Positions 1 to 12,441 of a stretch of 64,000 nucleotides of DNA are shown one piece after another. Each line of letters begins with the position of its first letter. Position 1 is the stretch's first letter. The notes under the pieces were generated by a model, which saw only the letters and a list, made by a program, of their open reading frames with translations, was not told the DNA's origin and did no database searches. Made by a program: the position numbers and the translations under genes. Origin of the DNA: Pseudoscleropodium purum (lineage: Eukaryota; Streptophyta; Bryopsida; Hypnales; Brachytheciaceae); contig OZ017795.1 in the NCBI GenBank assembly GCA_963969395.1, positions 186,001-250,000 of the forward strand, given 5' to 3'.

Positions 1-2055
1 GATATACAATCAATATTAGTATTCTTTTAATATAAAATTCATAGTCCACAAATAACAATTGCATTTGGTTGAGGGGTCTTATTGTGCAATTGTTTAGAAA
101 GAGCTTAACTACTTTTTGAATGGAATGCATGCTTGAAAGTAACACAAAAGATAGAAGAATTTATTATTTTAATCACAAGTCATTTTAAGAATTATTTTTT
201 ATGAATTTGGAGTGTTCTTATCCTTTGCAAACACTATCCCATTGAAAAAAGAACTTTTTAATTAAATTATTTTCATAGAAAAGATTGACTTACTTTAATT
301 ATTTTTGTAAAAAGTATCAACATTTAAATAAGTAGGCACCATTAAATGCAACAATCATTCAATGGTTACTTCAATATTCATTCAATTGATTTAAATACTT
401 GTGTAAATCAATTCAATGACAAATTTCAATTTTTAAAATTGTTTTTAATCTAAACTCTTTGCTATTTCATACAACTTCATTGGGGGGTTTTCCATCTATT
501 TTGCATGGCATTGTTTGATAATTTTATTCATTTCATTCTTTTAAATTCCTAAGATCTTTTTTAATTTGAATCTCAAATAACAAGTTTAGAGTGAAGAACG
601 ATATGAATACAATTTCCATAAATTGTAACAATTCTAATTATTTAGAATCCATTTGGTTATAAATTGTATGTTCATTGTGGTTTTAGAGTGAATAATTACA
701 ACCAAATCAAAGTGAATATTTCAATGTGGATAAAAAAATAAAATTTATTCATTATTTTGTAGGATGCCAATTCCTAAAAATATCACAACTTTTTTGCAGG
801 GTTTTTTTTGCATCTTCCATAGCATTGTAGGACAATACAAAATCAAGTTTAAGAAAAAAATATTTTGATTATGAATCATTTGACTTCATTATCTAATTAC
901 AAGTGAATGAAAGAAATATGAATGAAGTTGCTATAAAATCATTCAATTTTGAGTAATTATTTCAAAGGTGTATGGTTAGTTTTTAAATGGCTTTACATTG
1001 AATTTCTAAGACATTGTGGTTTAAAAAAAAAAGTACAACAAAGTGAAAAAACAAGAATTCCATGTATGTAAAATTTAAGAAGACATAGTTTTATTTTGTT
1101 TCTTTCCTGCATGCCAACTCCCTAAATATTTAAATATTTTCAATTATAATTATAAGACCTTTTACATACAAATTCTATAACATTGTAGGTCACTTAGAAT
1201 AATAAACTAAAATACAATAAAATTTGAAGGCTTCACTTTGTAGAAACTAGAAAGTAATCATGACTCCACACCATGACATCTATAAAGTACTAATAATGAT
1301 TCTATTTCATGAAATTCATTAAATAATAGGTATAGTCATTCTATTCATACAACCTTCATGATTTTTTTTAATTACATCCACTCCTTAGTGGTCATTCCAG
1401 AAATGAAATGAATGCTAAAATATTATTTTGAACTTGCATGTCTCCTTTTCATCATCAATAAAAATCTAGAAGGTGTTCATTACATGTCATGACAATCATA
1501 AACTAAGTTTAGTCTCTAATTTCATAATTTTGAATATGATGAGTTCTTTAAACATCATGAACTTCCAAGTTTAGAATCCATAAATCAATTCTACGTGAAA
1601 TTTTTTTTTTAACTTCCTTATCCACCATTTTAGACCAAAAATATAATAAAAATGCTCATTTCAATCATAACGACAATTCATTTATTATATGCTTGATGTT
1701 GTCAAGAATTCCAAAATATCAAGCATGGTTGTTTCTTAAATAAAAAACTCAGAGTGCCTAAAAATTATTTTGAAAAGCCATGTCTACTATTTCTGATTAT
1801 TAATATTCCACATGATTAATTTTCCAAATTCAGTATACTTTACAAGACAAAACGCACCAAAGTCATGCAATTTCAACTCAAACATGTCCCGATTAATCAT
1901 TGAAAAGTTCTAAAAAATCTTTTTTATCTACAATAAATTCTACATAGGCCCCATAAAAATACTTGCATGTTCTAGGGTGTGTCACAACAACAATCTAAAT
2001 TATCAAAAACAAGAAAGCTCTACAAAGTTGATGGTACTTATGTGCTTCTTCATGC

Positions 2056-2410
2056 ATAGAAAAAGGTCTACAACTAGCAAAAATTTAGTTTTGTGATGAA
2101 TTTCCAAAGTTTACCTCATTTGCAACTTCTACATATATTTTTTCTAGTTATTTATTTAATCATATGAAGTGTTTTTGGCTTTCCCATTTTTAAACTTCAG
2201 TACATGGATTATTGAAATACAAATTTTCTTGCGTAGGAAAAGGCCTACAACTAGCAAAAATTTAGTTTTGTCATGAATTCCCAAGGTTTACTTTATTTGC
2301 TAAGTCTTCTTTATTTTTTTTTACCTCTTCTTTTTAGTTTTTGTCATGTCTTTTGGGCTTTCACCTTTATAAATTACAGCATATGGGTTGTTGAAATAAA
2401 AGTTGTCTTG
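2056..2410. repeat. Two-copy tandem repeat, unit about 175 bp
   Basis: The phrase beginning CTACAACTAGCAAAAATTTA occurs near 2070 and again near 2246. The sequence after each copy aligns with substitutions and small indels (TTTACCTCATTTGC against TTTACTTTATTTGC, then TTTTTGGCTTTCCC against TTTTGGGCTTTCAC). This is an old direct duplication with no visible coding content. Confidence 0.7.
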
Positions 2411-2989
2411 ATTAAACAAAAAAATGTCTACACCTATATCTACAATCCATCTTGCATAGCACTATAGGATTATGATTAATTTCATTTCTTTAAATTACTA
2501 CATCATTTTACTAATTTGAATCTCAAATATCAAGTAAAGGTTCAAAACGGTAACAATCTTAAACAATGAAAGTACTTCACGGAAAAGTTGGATCTTAGTT
2601 GACTTCATATCAAGGTAAATACATTCATATACTGAATGCTTAAAACATTGGATTATTCTATTGGCAGATATGGAGAGAAGCCACTTGACATGTCTTCTTA
2701 ATTGGTTTTCTTTAATTGCTTTCAAGTGCAATGTCTATGTATATTGCAATTGCAAATGTAATATATGAGGATGTCAATCTTTTCATATAAGAATTAGACA
2801 TACATTTTTCATCTACATTCTGTTACATGCAAAATTGATGAAAGTAATATACATATTGTGTAGCAAACCTAGCACCAACTACATTTGAGAAAATAAGAAT
2901 GTGAAAATATAAAATTTCATGAATAAAACTACCCTAATAAAAAGGGAAGGTAAATCATACAAATTTTTCATGTCTTCAATTTCAATTTC

Positions 2990-3500
2990 ATTTACATCAT
3001 CCTAAACAGAAAATTGTACGGATCAACAGTATGTACAAATTTCCTCTTTTCCTGCATGTGGCAGTGCATTTCAATATTCTGAAACAAATGAACGTCTAAA
3101 GTAGAACAAACAAGAACTCTCCAATTTTTTTGGCACCTATATAATGTTGACCTTTTGAAAGATTGAAATGAAAATCTCATAGATTGCAACAGAAAATGAA
3201 TGTAGAACTTGATGAAAGAATTGTCTCTTGCATGTGGTAGTGAATTTTATTTTGTAGGGGCACGCAAACATCTAAAGTGCAACGAATCAGTGTTCTCCTA
3301 TTCTATTACACCAATTCATTTTCAACCTTCCACAAAAATAGAATGAGGAATTCAAGAATTGTACTCACTTAATACAGAAATGTAGAACTTGATGCAATGT
3401 GGTAGTGCATGCAGTATCTTTTTTTTTGATATGTGAACATTTCAAGTATATGAAACAATTACTCCCTATTTTTTGGTACCATTTGAAATTGACCTCATTC
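2990..3500. repeat. Three-copy degenerate tandem repeat, unit about 175 bp
   Basis: A block centred on GCATGTGGYAGTG recurs near 3053, 3233 and 3399. Each copy is followed by a similar stretch (AACRTCTAAAGTRSAACRAA, then ACTCTCCAATTTT or a variant) and preceded by GTAGAACTTGATG in the later copies. Divergence is considerable. The unit length is close to that of the 2.06-2.4 kb repeat, but I see no clear identity between the two. Confidence 0.6.
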
Positions 3501-3590
3501 AACATTGTTATAGATATTATTACTAAGATCTATGAAACCCTAAATTTTTTTCAAAATATGATCTTCAAGAAAACATAACCTTAAAATCGA

Positions 3591-6140
3591 TCTATTTTGA
3601 AAAAAATTCGAAGTCATATTCCTTACCACAAAGTACGAATTTACTATAGGCTGAATGGGCACGGTTCTTTTTTCTGGTGATTTGGAGCGAAATTGCACCA
3701 AAATTATTTTCTCTACACTAAGCCTATTAAAAACAATTAGTAAGATTTTGGATGAAATCGTCAGAAAATTTCGAATTTAAAAGCTCTAGTACTACAAACT
3801 AATATCGTGACTTCTGCATTTTAGGAGAAATGAAACCAGAAGACCTGGAGAAGGCATCTCCGCAGTCGTACTCAATATAAGAAAAAAACAGTAATTCCGA
3901 CTTCGAAAAGAACTCCAAAATCTTTGCAACAAAGTTCCATTCCTCTATAAATAATGAAAAGTTTTTAGTATGTGTTTTTTAAGTAGTCCATGTAAGACAA
4001 AATACGGTAAGGGCATCGTACTTGGAGAATCAAATTGACAGTTATCTTGCTAATAACACCCTTTAGTCATTTTAGTCAGAGTGCTAAAAAACGAAAATAA
4101 AAAAACGCACTGTATGCATTGCAATTGCGCCTTCCGTTGTGGACAATGTCCCAATGACAAAAAGACACATCACTTGCTGGAAGTCAACGAGCATTAATAA
4201 TCAGAATCTTGGAAAGGCAGCTCACCCACTACCAATTGTGGGGACTGTGGTTTAATCTAGAATTAGAAGACGCTTTACAATGTACAGTTGTCATAGGCAT
4301 GAGGAATCTCGGGACATCTGAATTTAGAAGGAATGTGTTCAAAATCTTGGATACGGTTGGCGCCCTTTCGTTCCCGCCAGGATGTACAATGTACGTTGCT
4401 AACCCAGCTGCAGACATCTCCTTCTACCTTTTCCCTCCACTGAAAGGACTTCAGTGAGCGTTGCATAGTTCGTGTGCGTCTTTCCCTTGCGTTGTTTGGT
4501 TTAGTGGAGAAGTTCTGAATTGTCTCTGTATTACTATCACGTTGTTCTCGTCGGCCGCCTTCAACGAGGAAGCACTGCATCGCACACCTTCGCCTGTAAT
4601 GCACTCCACCTTCTTCGTCAGTATAGAAGTTTTCGTAACTTATTTAGCATAGACGAGGTTTATGTCATCTGTCACTCCTCTCCCTACAATTACAGTGCGC
4701 ATGTCTTCACTTGTCATATACGCTTTCCATGTTGTGTCAATTGCATTGCAAAGAATTTTCAATTTCGAAGCTTGATCTGAGATTGCAAATGGTCAGAGAC
4801 TATTATTGTCCGATGGGAATTTTCCTTAAATTTTGGAATTACTAAAAATAGGAGGTTTACACGTTTGAAATTTACGATGTCGAAGTGCTAAATCGGAAGT
4901 GATATATGAGTAATTCTCTTACTTGCAGTTTAGCTCGGGCCGCGTTGAAATGCAGTCAAACAGTGTCTTTTTCAATTTCATTTCTACACGTTCCTATAAG
5001 TCTTCCCATTATGAAACTAGATTGCATAATGCACTTCAGCGTGACTCGCGCTGAAGTGCAAGTCCTGATTTTTAAATGAAGAAAATCGAGATTAGAGATG
5101 AAGTCAGTCTCGCCACTAATTTAGAAAACAGCATATCAATTTAGCGCGAGTCGCGCTGAAGTGTATTCAACGAATTCTGTTTTGAAATGGATCAAGAATC
5201 CAGTCTTGATAAAACGCAATATATTTCATGATTTGGACAAGAAATGCACTTCAGCGCAACTCGCGCTGAAATGCATTACTGTGTCCCAATTTTGTTGTCA
5301 TGTTTGGGAAATCCAATATATGTCTTGATATTGAATTTTATGGTAGTGGAATGAAATGCACATTAGCGCGACTCGCGCTGATGTGCATTTATGTATGTCT
5401 AGATTTACGTGCATTCTGAAGTGTCCGAAGATGACTAGGAATTCAGATTCATATTTGGAAAATAATGTTACTTAATAGCTAATACAACGAAAATGATGTT
5501 ATTGATCTTCATTATGTATTATAATACAGCCTCCATTCTCATGCACGCTGTCGTCGGAAAATGATCATTGAATTGCACTTCAGCGCGACTCGCGCTGAAA
5601 TGCATTCTACTATACTCGTTTAATACTAAATTTCTGGATGCCTGCAGGTGTGATGTGTGAAGTCGTCATGTGTTTTTACTTAATCAGTACTATGTCATTG
5701 TTCCACTTCCGTGCATTCTCTCTAAATGCATACGATTGTTCATTAATCCATTCAAAATTCTGGAGAGTTCATTCAAAATTTAAGTTCACTATGATACACG
5801 GGAAATTGTTATTTCCCTGTTGTCCTCTACAGTTGTGGTGGACAAATGTTTTATAGATACATGATTTTCATTTCTTCCAAATTCAAAATGAAAATCGATA
5901 GAAATTTATGTGATTTTTTTTTTGGTTTGTGTTCTACTAAATTCCAGTATATGGAAGTAGATATTACTTTTTAACCGAACTCTGTAAAAGTAATATGAAA
6001 ATCAATGTTATTGGAATGTGTATGTATTATTTGTGTTGTTCTCTGTGGAATTGTATTTTAGCGCGAACCGCGCTGAATTGCATTTTTTTACTTCACTGAA
6101 TGCACTCCTCCTGAAATTGTAAAATTCTTTCAAGTCACTT
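3591..6140 (+). promoter_or_regulatory. Long 5' region of the DUF7869-type gene
   Basis: Base composition becomes less AT-rich from about 3.6 kb. This stretch holds no convincing ORF: the 82-codon frame at 4209-4457 matches nothing I know. It does hold the iterated palindromes listed separately, which stop just before the large coding frame. I infer the promoter, 5' leader and possibly the terminal region of the mobile element that owns the downstream gene. I could not find a convincing terminal repeat or target duplication. Confidence 0.4.
4929..6086. repeat. Array of GC-rich palindromes, about 108-bp spacing
   Basis: Six clear copies of a hairpin-forming motif with core AGCGCGACTCGCGCT, extended by TGCACTT on one side and AARTGCA on the other, lie at 5030-5060, 5137-5165, 5244-5276, 5355-5388, 5573-5605 and 6051-6086. 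A half copy lies near 4929-4955. The first is a perfect palindrome (TGCACTTCAGCG, 7-base spacer, CGCTGAAGTGCA). Start-to-start spacings are about 107, 107, 111 and 218 bp, then a longer gap. The spacers are not obviously conserved, so the palindrome itself seems to be the selected unit. Likely roles are transposase-binding sites or autoregulatory operators of the downstream gene. Confidence 0.8.
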
Positions 6141-6189
6141 TTCCTTGTTTCGTTCTTCGTCTTACTCTGGTAATATATCTTCGACTGGC

Positions 6190-9018
6190 ATGCCAGTCGG
6201 GGAGATGGATGAATCAGATGAAGAGTTCCATGTTCATGAGGAAATGATGGAGCACTTACCAGACTGCGAAGGGCTTCCGCGTTCGTTATGGAACATGAAA
6301 TGTGTCACCCTATTCAATGAAGACGGAGTACTTGTTGGTGAAGGTACTTGCCATAATGTAAATTCGGACCTTGTCAGCGGAGCAGATGGTCCCCTTGGTG
6401 ACACTCATGTAGTAGTGTTTATTTCCAAGTCACATTCCGATGTCAATATCTCAAGAGAGAAAATTTATTCACTCATAGCTTGGCCTATTAAACTCGTTCA
6501 CTATCGAGGAGCAAGTTTTCATGACCACAAAGTCCGAGATAGGTACAACTCTCTCCGAGCGAGAGCCTTGAATTCAAACTCTTCTACATCGATACGACAG
6601 TATTCAAGCACGTCAAGAAACCCGCCTCGTGAAACCTCTCTGAAGTCGAAGGCTCTGCTTACAGAACAATCCATCAATGCAGTGTCTAGCAAAGTTTGTT
6701 GTAGTCGAAATTGTGTTCAACCGTTTCCTAGAGAGAAGATTCGGGCTTTCCGTGAGTGCATGTATCATAATTCTACATTCAAGCATAGATCCTTCATGAA
6801 GCTGGATGTCCACAGACAATATCATTACGATTCCCGTGGGAAAAGGATGGTCACAGTTGAAGAGGTCCTTGTCTGTATGCGAGCTTGGATGCATATTTCT
6901 GGGGTTCCACAATCCACATTCTTTCGCTACCAAACACACGTGAAAGGTCATCGAGAAGCAATGGAACATGGTAATACAGGAATGTCAAAACCGAGGAAAC
7001 ATACTCAACAAGCTGCTGTTTCATTGAAGTGCATCCTTGAGAAAGAAGCCGATCATATGCCACATCGTACTCGAACTATGAAGTCTGGGGAGAAGGTTGT
7101 TTCCATGTGTCTTCCCTCTACCTTTCAGTGGAAGGGAAAGTTGCAAGAAATCAATGATGTTAATGCAGCTTTTGGATTGAAGGATATTTCAACTTCAAAT
7201 TTAAGTAAGATCAGGTCTTCAAAGTTTCCGGAGTATGAAGTCAAGAAGCCCGGGGACAATTTCGCGCGATGTGCTACTTGTGACAAATACAAAGAGCTCA
7301 GGAAGGGTGCTCTTGCTGGTTCTAGTAGTGCTTTGATGTTGCAACGGAGGTTGGACAATCACCTCTCTACTGCTCGTGCTCACCGGGACTTGTACTATAT
7401 TAATCGTTTCTGGTCGCTAACTTCTCCGCACGAGTGCCTCACAATTATGCATGACAAGATGGATCATTCTAAAACTGCTTGTCCGGTTTTCTCACACAAG
7501 AGTAAAGACACTGATGGCTTGATGAAGTTGCCTGTATCGGTCACTGGAATGATTGCGCATGGCCATGGTGATGTGCGGTATGCACATTATGGATTGGATC
7601 TCTTTCCCCATGATTCAAATTATACAATTGGCTCTGTGGCAAAGTTGTTGCGAGATCTTGAATTGCCACCAAAGGTGTCGTCTCGAGAGTTGTTTATGAA
7701 TTCGAAGTCCACGAATTTGTTTAAGGCGGTGCTCAAGGGAAGTGAGATTTGCAAAGGTTCGCTTCCTGAAGTCCCAACAACCTCAATTCCGGCGACACCA
7801 TTGCCACCTATTCTTATTATGCAGATGGATAATGCCACTGGAAACAACAAAAACAGATATGTATTTTGTTTTTGGTCCCTACTTGTTGCAAACAAGATCT
7901 TTCGTGAAGTATATGTGAATTTCATGATTGTTGGTCATACGCACGATGACATTGATGCACTATTTGGAAGATGGAGTATGCAGCTAAAGAAAGAGAACTT
8001 CCCTACAGTGCCAGCGTTGATGAAATCATTTATGGATGTGGATTCCACTCCGACTATTCCTCACCTTATAGAAGAGGTGCCTGATTTCAAGAATTTCATT
8101 GCTGGTGCATTTGTAGATGGTACTAACATGCTCGTTGGACACACAAGACCACAACAAGTAAAGTTCTATTTAGATTCAACAAGGTGTCCTGTTATGAAAT
8201 ACAAGTTGTTGTGCACTGATGGGGATTGGTTAGGGGAGGGTGGTAGAGGCATTAAGTTGTGGAAAGAAGATGCTTAAGGACAAAGTTTGTGGCCACGTGG
8301 TGTACCATTACCAATTTCATTGAAGTCAATGAAAGGCGTTGAAGACATTGTGAAAGGTATATCTGGATTTATAAAATACTGGAAGAACCTATGCAATGCG
8401 GATAGCAGTGGTGAATGTCGAAGGCGCTATGAACATGTGGTACACTACTGGCGTGATGTGAAGGTAGCGCTACAAGATCCAGTACCTGCATTTACTTTTT
8501 TGAAGGATGGTTTTTGGCCGACGACTCAAATTCGAGTAGCTCAAATAGATGAACTAAATGAAGAAGGTGAAGTTCGCGAAGAGTTTGGAGAAGATGAAGC
8601 ATATGTCGGGCCTTTGAGTGGTCGCCCACAACCATCTTTCAGGGTGGGACGTGATCTCTTTGAAGGGTACTTCGTAGCGGTTCGACCAGCAGATGGTGAT
8701 AGTCATCCAATTTGGATTGCAAGGGCTTTGTCTAATCCCAATTGCAATCCTGAAAAACCAAATTGTGTGTTAATTCAGTATTTCCGTCCAACTTCAAGAG
8801 ATGAGAGCATTCAAAACTTCTACACTGGATGGGATAGCGACAGAGGTTTGCGTTGGAAAATTGATGAAAGCGAACCGCCATTATGGCAACACACGGACGC
8901 TCTTATAACAGCGTGGAAGTCTTTGATTAGGAAGGATACGCGACAATGTATGATCAAGATCCCTGTTGCTCAAATCGAAGTCATCAACCAAAGTTTGGCT
9001 AGTTTTCCTCAGTCTTAA
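6190..9018 (+). pseudogene. DUF7869-type transposase-like protein with one in-frame stop
   Basis: One reading frame runs from about 6145 to 9018, interrupted only by TAA at 8275-8277. The same frame continues at once with conserved-looking sequence (LWPRGVPLPISLKSMKG). The first ATG in frame is at 6190; no ATG lies further upstream in the open stretch, so a preceding exon is possible. Counting from 6145, visible features are a Cys-x2-Cys pair (residues 376 and 379, ARCATCDKY), an Asp in QMDNATGNNKNR (562) and the signature GHTHDDIDALFGRW (His 598 to Asp 604). By recollection these belong to the plant DUF7869 family, whose acidic residues suggest an RNase H-like, transposase-derived fold; that assignment is not computed. 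The C-terminal third, after the stop, includes VLIQYFRPTSRDE. The gene is either newly disabled or produces a ~700-residue product. The palindrome array lies directly upstream. Confidence 0.75.
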
Positions 9019-10632
9019 TTGCAACGGTAGTTTTATAAGTTTTTTCTTGCATTGTTAAATCTATCTCATACAATGCTAGTTGATTTTAATAAATGAGCAA
9101 TATGCCTTCAGATGATGGTGAGAGAAGTAGAATACTATGTTCTTTCATACTTGTAAATGTAGACGTTTATATTTACAAATGTTGAAGTGCTAGTTTTTGT
9201 ATGTAAGATTACATTATTTTATAGTTCTCTTATAAGAAATACAGGTTTTTATATTGTATTAGCAATTGAAACCATTATACATATACCGTCCTTTTGTATC
9301 TCATGTTATATTTCTTGTTTATTTTGTTTTACTGTGAAAGAAGTTTTTGATTTGAAACAATTTTATATTTATTAAAGGACATGTATTATTTGCAAGACTC
9401 TCATTTTAATGGAAATTGATAATTAACTAATAAAATATGAGATTATTGAGCTTCATTTGAGCCCATTTTGATTCACTTATTTAGCCAAAGTTTATTTTGG
9501 GAGTGCCCTACCCTCCCATTTTATTGAATATGACGTTAGTCTTACTTTATAGAGACAAGTTGGATTTGTTATCATTACCGCTGTTTTTAAACCTATCTAA
9601 TCAAGAGTTCCTAAACTTTGGCACATTGTATCAAGCACATTAAACTATTGCTTTGTCAAGGCACCATAGCAATATTTGTCTATATATATGGATTTTACAC
9701 CAATCAATGTTAAATTGTGTGTAAAACAGCTTCATATAATGCAATTTTTCATGACCAAAGTTAATAGTATATCACAACATGTGAAAAATCGCTTATAATA
9801 TTATATCCAACTCATATAAGATATTTAGTCTCTAGCTAGATATATATTATCAAATCACCCTATTTATAGAAACAAGATATGTACTCAAATTTTGAATCCA
9901 ATATTTGTAAATAAGTCCCCAACATACTCTAAAAGGTCCTAGGCCTCACCTACACCCATACAATCCAACAAACGCAAAGTTGGTTAGCATGTGCATGTGA
10001 GGTATCTTAAGCCCAAAGACACTTGTTATCACCTTTACATGGAACATCTTAGATCAAAAATCAAACAAATGTTGCATAACATTCAAACCAAAGTAAAACC
10101 TAAGATGAAGCAGTATTAAATTGTATTGATGTCATACTTCCTTTCCCGTAATTCAATTCCTTCACTGTCCCAAGTCACAGCTTGTCACTCAAGGAGAGTT
10201 TTAAGAGTCCAGCCAATAAGCACCACGGTTTAGTACAATACTAAAGCCAACATTACAAGCATTAGTTCATTCTAATCAACTTAGAATAGAGATTGTAGTT
10301 GTCACACAGGCTCTAGTACAACTTCTAAAATTAGCAAGCTAGTATAACTAGACACCCAAGTGTCATTTAGAGGTCAATTTTAAACCCACTTGAGTTTTCC
10401 AAAGACAAGCTTAAAGAAACCAATGTTCCATCACCATTTGTTGCCAGACTTGGTCATGTTTAATCATTTTGGCAGTGATGAGTTGATTAGTAGCTACGCC
10501 AAATCAAGCCCTAAGCCTTACTGTACTTAGTTTTAATTAAATTTAGAATAGAGCTAAATGAAGGCTCAATCAGTTGGATTACCAATTGTTAAGCTTATGC
10601 TATCATCATAGTCTCATACCATTTGATTAGAG
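9019..10632. other. AT-rich intergenic DNA with an old dispersed repeat
   Basis: No gene is supported here. From about 9885 to 10,560 the sequence resembles 14,950-15,600 in the same orientation (shared phrases include GGCCTCACCT, AAACACTTGTTAT or GACACTTGTTATC, and GTATTAAA followed by TGT). This is an ancient dispersed repeat whose family I cannot name. Confidence 0.5.
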
Positions 10633-10635
10633 TTA

Positions 10636-10858
10636 GGGGCGCTTCACATACGGGCTGACCAAGTTGAGAGGCCGTGGAAATTCATGGCCAAACTTTGGGT
10701 GAGAGTCCAAAGAAATGGGCAATAAATGATAATAAAAAAATCAGAAATTGAACCTTTGGCCAGCTATAGTGTGAAGCCTCCAAAGGCCAAGCCCAAAGTC
10801 CAAAGCCTAGGCAATGAATTCTTATGGCCTCTCAACTTGGATGGCCCAAGTGTGAAAC
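10636..10858. repeat. Fold-back duplication of the PIF left terminal repeat
   Basis: An inverted copy of the left terminus lies at about 10,824-10,858: GGCCTCTCAACTTGG followed by GGCCCAAGTGTGAA, the complement of the terminal TTCACATACGGGC and CCAAGTTGAGAGGCC. The left ~220 bp can therefore fold back on itself like a small MITE. It is followed by a second copy of the GTGAARCCTYCAAAGGCCAAG phrase (10,770 and 10,851). This looks like a duplicated or rearranged terminus. Confidence 0.65.
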
Positions 10859-11017
10859 CTTCAAAGGCCAAGTCCAAAGTCCAAACCATACCATTAGTTT
10901 GGCTTGTATCCATCTCTCTTTGCATGAATACTCCATGTAATTTCTGAAATTTTCCTCTCACCTTCTTTAATCACAGATTTTAGGAAGGAACGCATTCTTG
11001 CTCTACTTTCAGTTTTC

Positions 11018-12277
11018 ATGGTTATAAAGTATGTCATTGTGGGCATTTTGGCATTGCAAAAACTTGCAATTTTTGAACAAAATGCCCAAATGATGATGAT
11101 GGCAATTTTTATTGCCCAAGGACAGAGGGTGAATTCTCAAAGAAAATGTTGGCAATTTCAGAGATATGGAGGTTTCCTTCAAGATACATTGATGGGGTCA
11201 TATTTAGATCGTGAATTTCGGAAGCGAATGAAGGTGAGTACATCTACATTTCAATATTTATGTACTCTTTGGAGACCTATTTTCAAGAAGAAGGATACAA
11301 ATTTCAAAGAAAGTATAAGTGTGGAGAAAAGAATTGCAATTACTCTTTTTCAATTAGCAATAGATAATTCATTGCCAATAGTTGGTGATTTATTTGGTAT
11401 AGGGTTGAGTACAACTTCCATCATTGTGATGCAATGTTGTGAAGCAATTAGGATTCACTTGAGACCATTAGTTTTCCCTAAACCCACTCTTGCATTGATG
11501 AAGAAAATAGCAAATGGTTTTGAAGCACTACATGGGATTCTACTTATTCTAGGAGCAATTGATGGTAGCCACATTCCTATTTTAGCACCATCCTATGATC
11601 CCGTAGCATATTATTGTCAAAAGAAATATTATTCATATTTACTACAAGCAGTAGTAGATGCTAATTGCAAATTTTGGGATTATGATTTTGGATGGGCCAA
11701 CCGGATTCATGATTGGGCCTTATTTCAGAAATTAGAAATTGGAAAGAGGACTATAAGAGGAGTATTTTTACCTTGTAGATTTATTGTTGATGCCACATAT
11801 CTTATGACACCTTGGTTTTACTCACCATTCAAGAGTGAAAATGAAAGATTGCCAAGGAAAAAAGCACATTGGAATTTTATCCAATCAAGCACTTGTATGG
11901 TTGTGGAAGAAGCATTTGGCATTCTAAAAGGAAGATGGCACATACTATTGAAAAGTATTAACATGCCACTCCGAAATGTGCTGAATATAGTTACAACTTG
12001 TTTGTGTCTCCACAATTTGTGTATTTTGGAGAATGATGATTTTTGTAGAAAATGGGCAAAAGAAGCAAAAAAAGAACTACAAGCTGAAGTAAATACGGCA
12101 CTAGTAAAATTGCAGGAGACGGACATGTTTCATTCTCTAGAGTCATCATTGAGGAAAATGAAGGAATTACAGAAAAAGAATTCACAAGGTGAAGAGACTC
12201 CATTTATAGAACAACAAGAAGAAGATGAAATAGAGAATGAAGAAAATCTTCCAAGTGAAGAAACAAAGGCAAAGTGA
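11018..12277 (+). CDS. PIF/Harbinger DDE transposase (DDE_Tnp_4 type)
   Basis: The 419-residue frame is uninterrupted from ATG to stop. The catalytic triad is visible: Asp182 in GAIDGSHIPI, Asp232 in RIHDWALF, and Glu298 in VEEAFGILKGRWHIL. The stretch FIVDATYLMTPWFYSPF stands where family members have the GDSGYPLLPWLLTPY-like block. The N-terminal third holds the helical DNA-binding region, and the C-terminus is acidic (residues ~370-419). The length is normal for plant PIF transposases. The enzyme cuts the element ends and inserts at TTA/TAA, normally with a Myb-like partner encoded by the convergent gene. The true start could be one of several downstream Met residues. All acidic catalytic residues are kept, so the enzyme may be active even if the partner here is dead. 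Confidence 0.9.
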   Translation: MVIKYVIVGILALQKLAIFEQNAQMMMMAIFIAQGQRVNSQRKCWQFQRYGGFLQDTLMGSYLDREFRKRMKVSTSTFQYLCTLWRPIFKKKDTNFKESISVEKRIAITLFQLAIDNSLPIVGDLFGIGLSTTSIIVMQCCEAIRIHLRPLVFPKPTLALMKKIANGFEALHGILLILGAIDGSHIPILAPSYDPVAYYCQKKYYSYLLQAVVDANCKFWDYDFGWANRIHDWALFQKLEIGKRTIRGVFLPCRFIVDATYLMTPWFYSPFKSENERLPRKKAHWNFIQSSTCMVVEEAFGILKGRWHILLKSINMPLRNVLNIVTTCLCLHNLCILENDDFCRKWAKEAKKELQAEVNTALVKLQETDMFHSLESSLRKMKELQKKNSQGEETPFIEQQEEDEIENEENLPSEETKAK

Positions 12278-12441
12278 CAAGAGAAAATGAAGAAAATGTT
12301 GGCTGATTCAACTCGAGTTCATCTATTATTAGCCAAAACATTTTATAGAGGTCATTTGGCCAAAAAATCAAATCTGTAGTGGGAAAAGTATAGCTACAAT
12401 AATAATGACTATAGCTTAGATGAAGAGTAGCACATAATTCC

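Larger units (their letters stand above)
1..3590. other. AT-rich intergenic DNA, no supported gene
   Basis: Strongly AT-rich sequence with homopolymer runs. The open frames present are short, low-complexity and match no family I know. The only structure I see is the two short tandem repeats listed separately. I find no transposon ends and no RNA gene. Confidence 0.7.

Noticed and set aside
4209..4457. 82-codon open frame upstream of the DUF7869-type gene
   Set aside because: No recognisable family, overlapping open frames on the other strand, and no link to a splice site that I could support.
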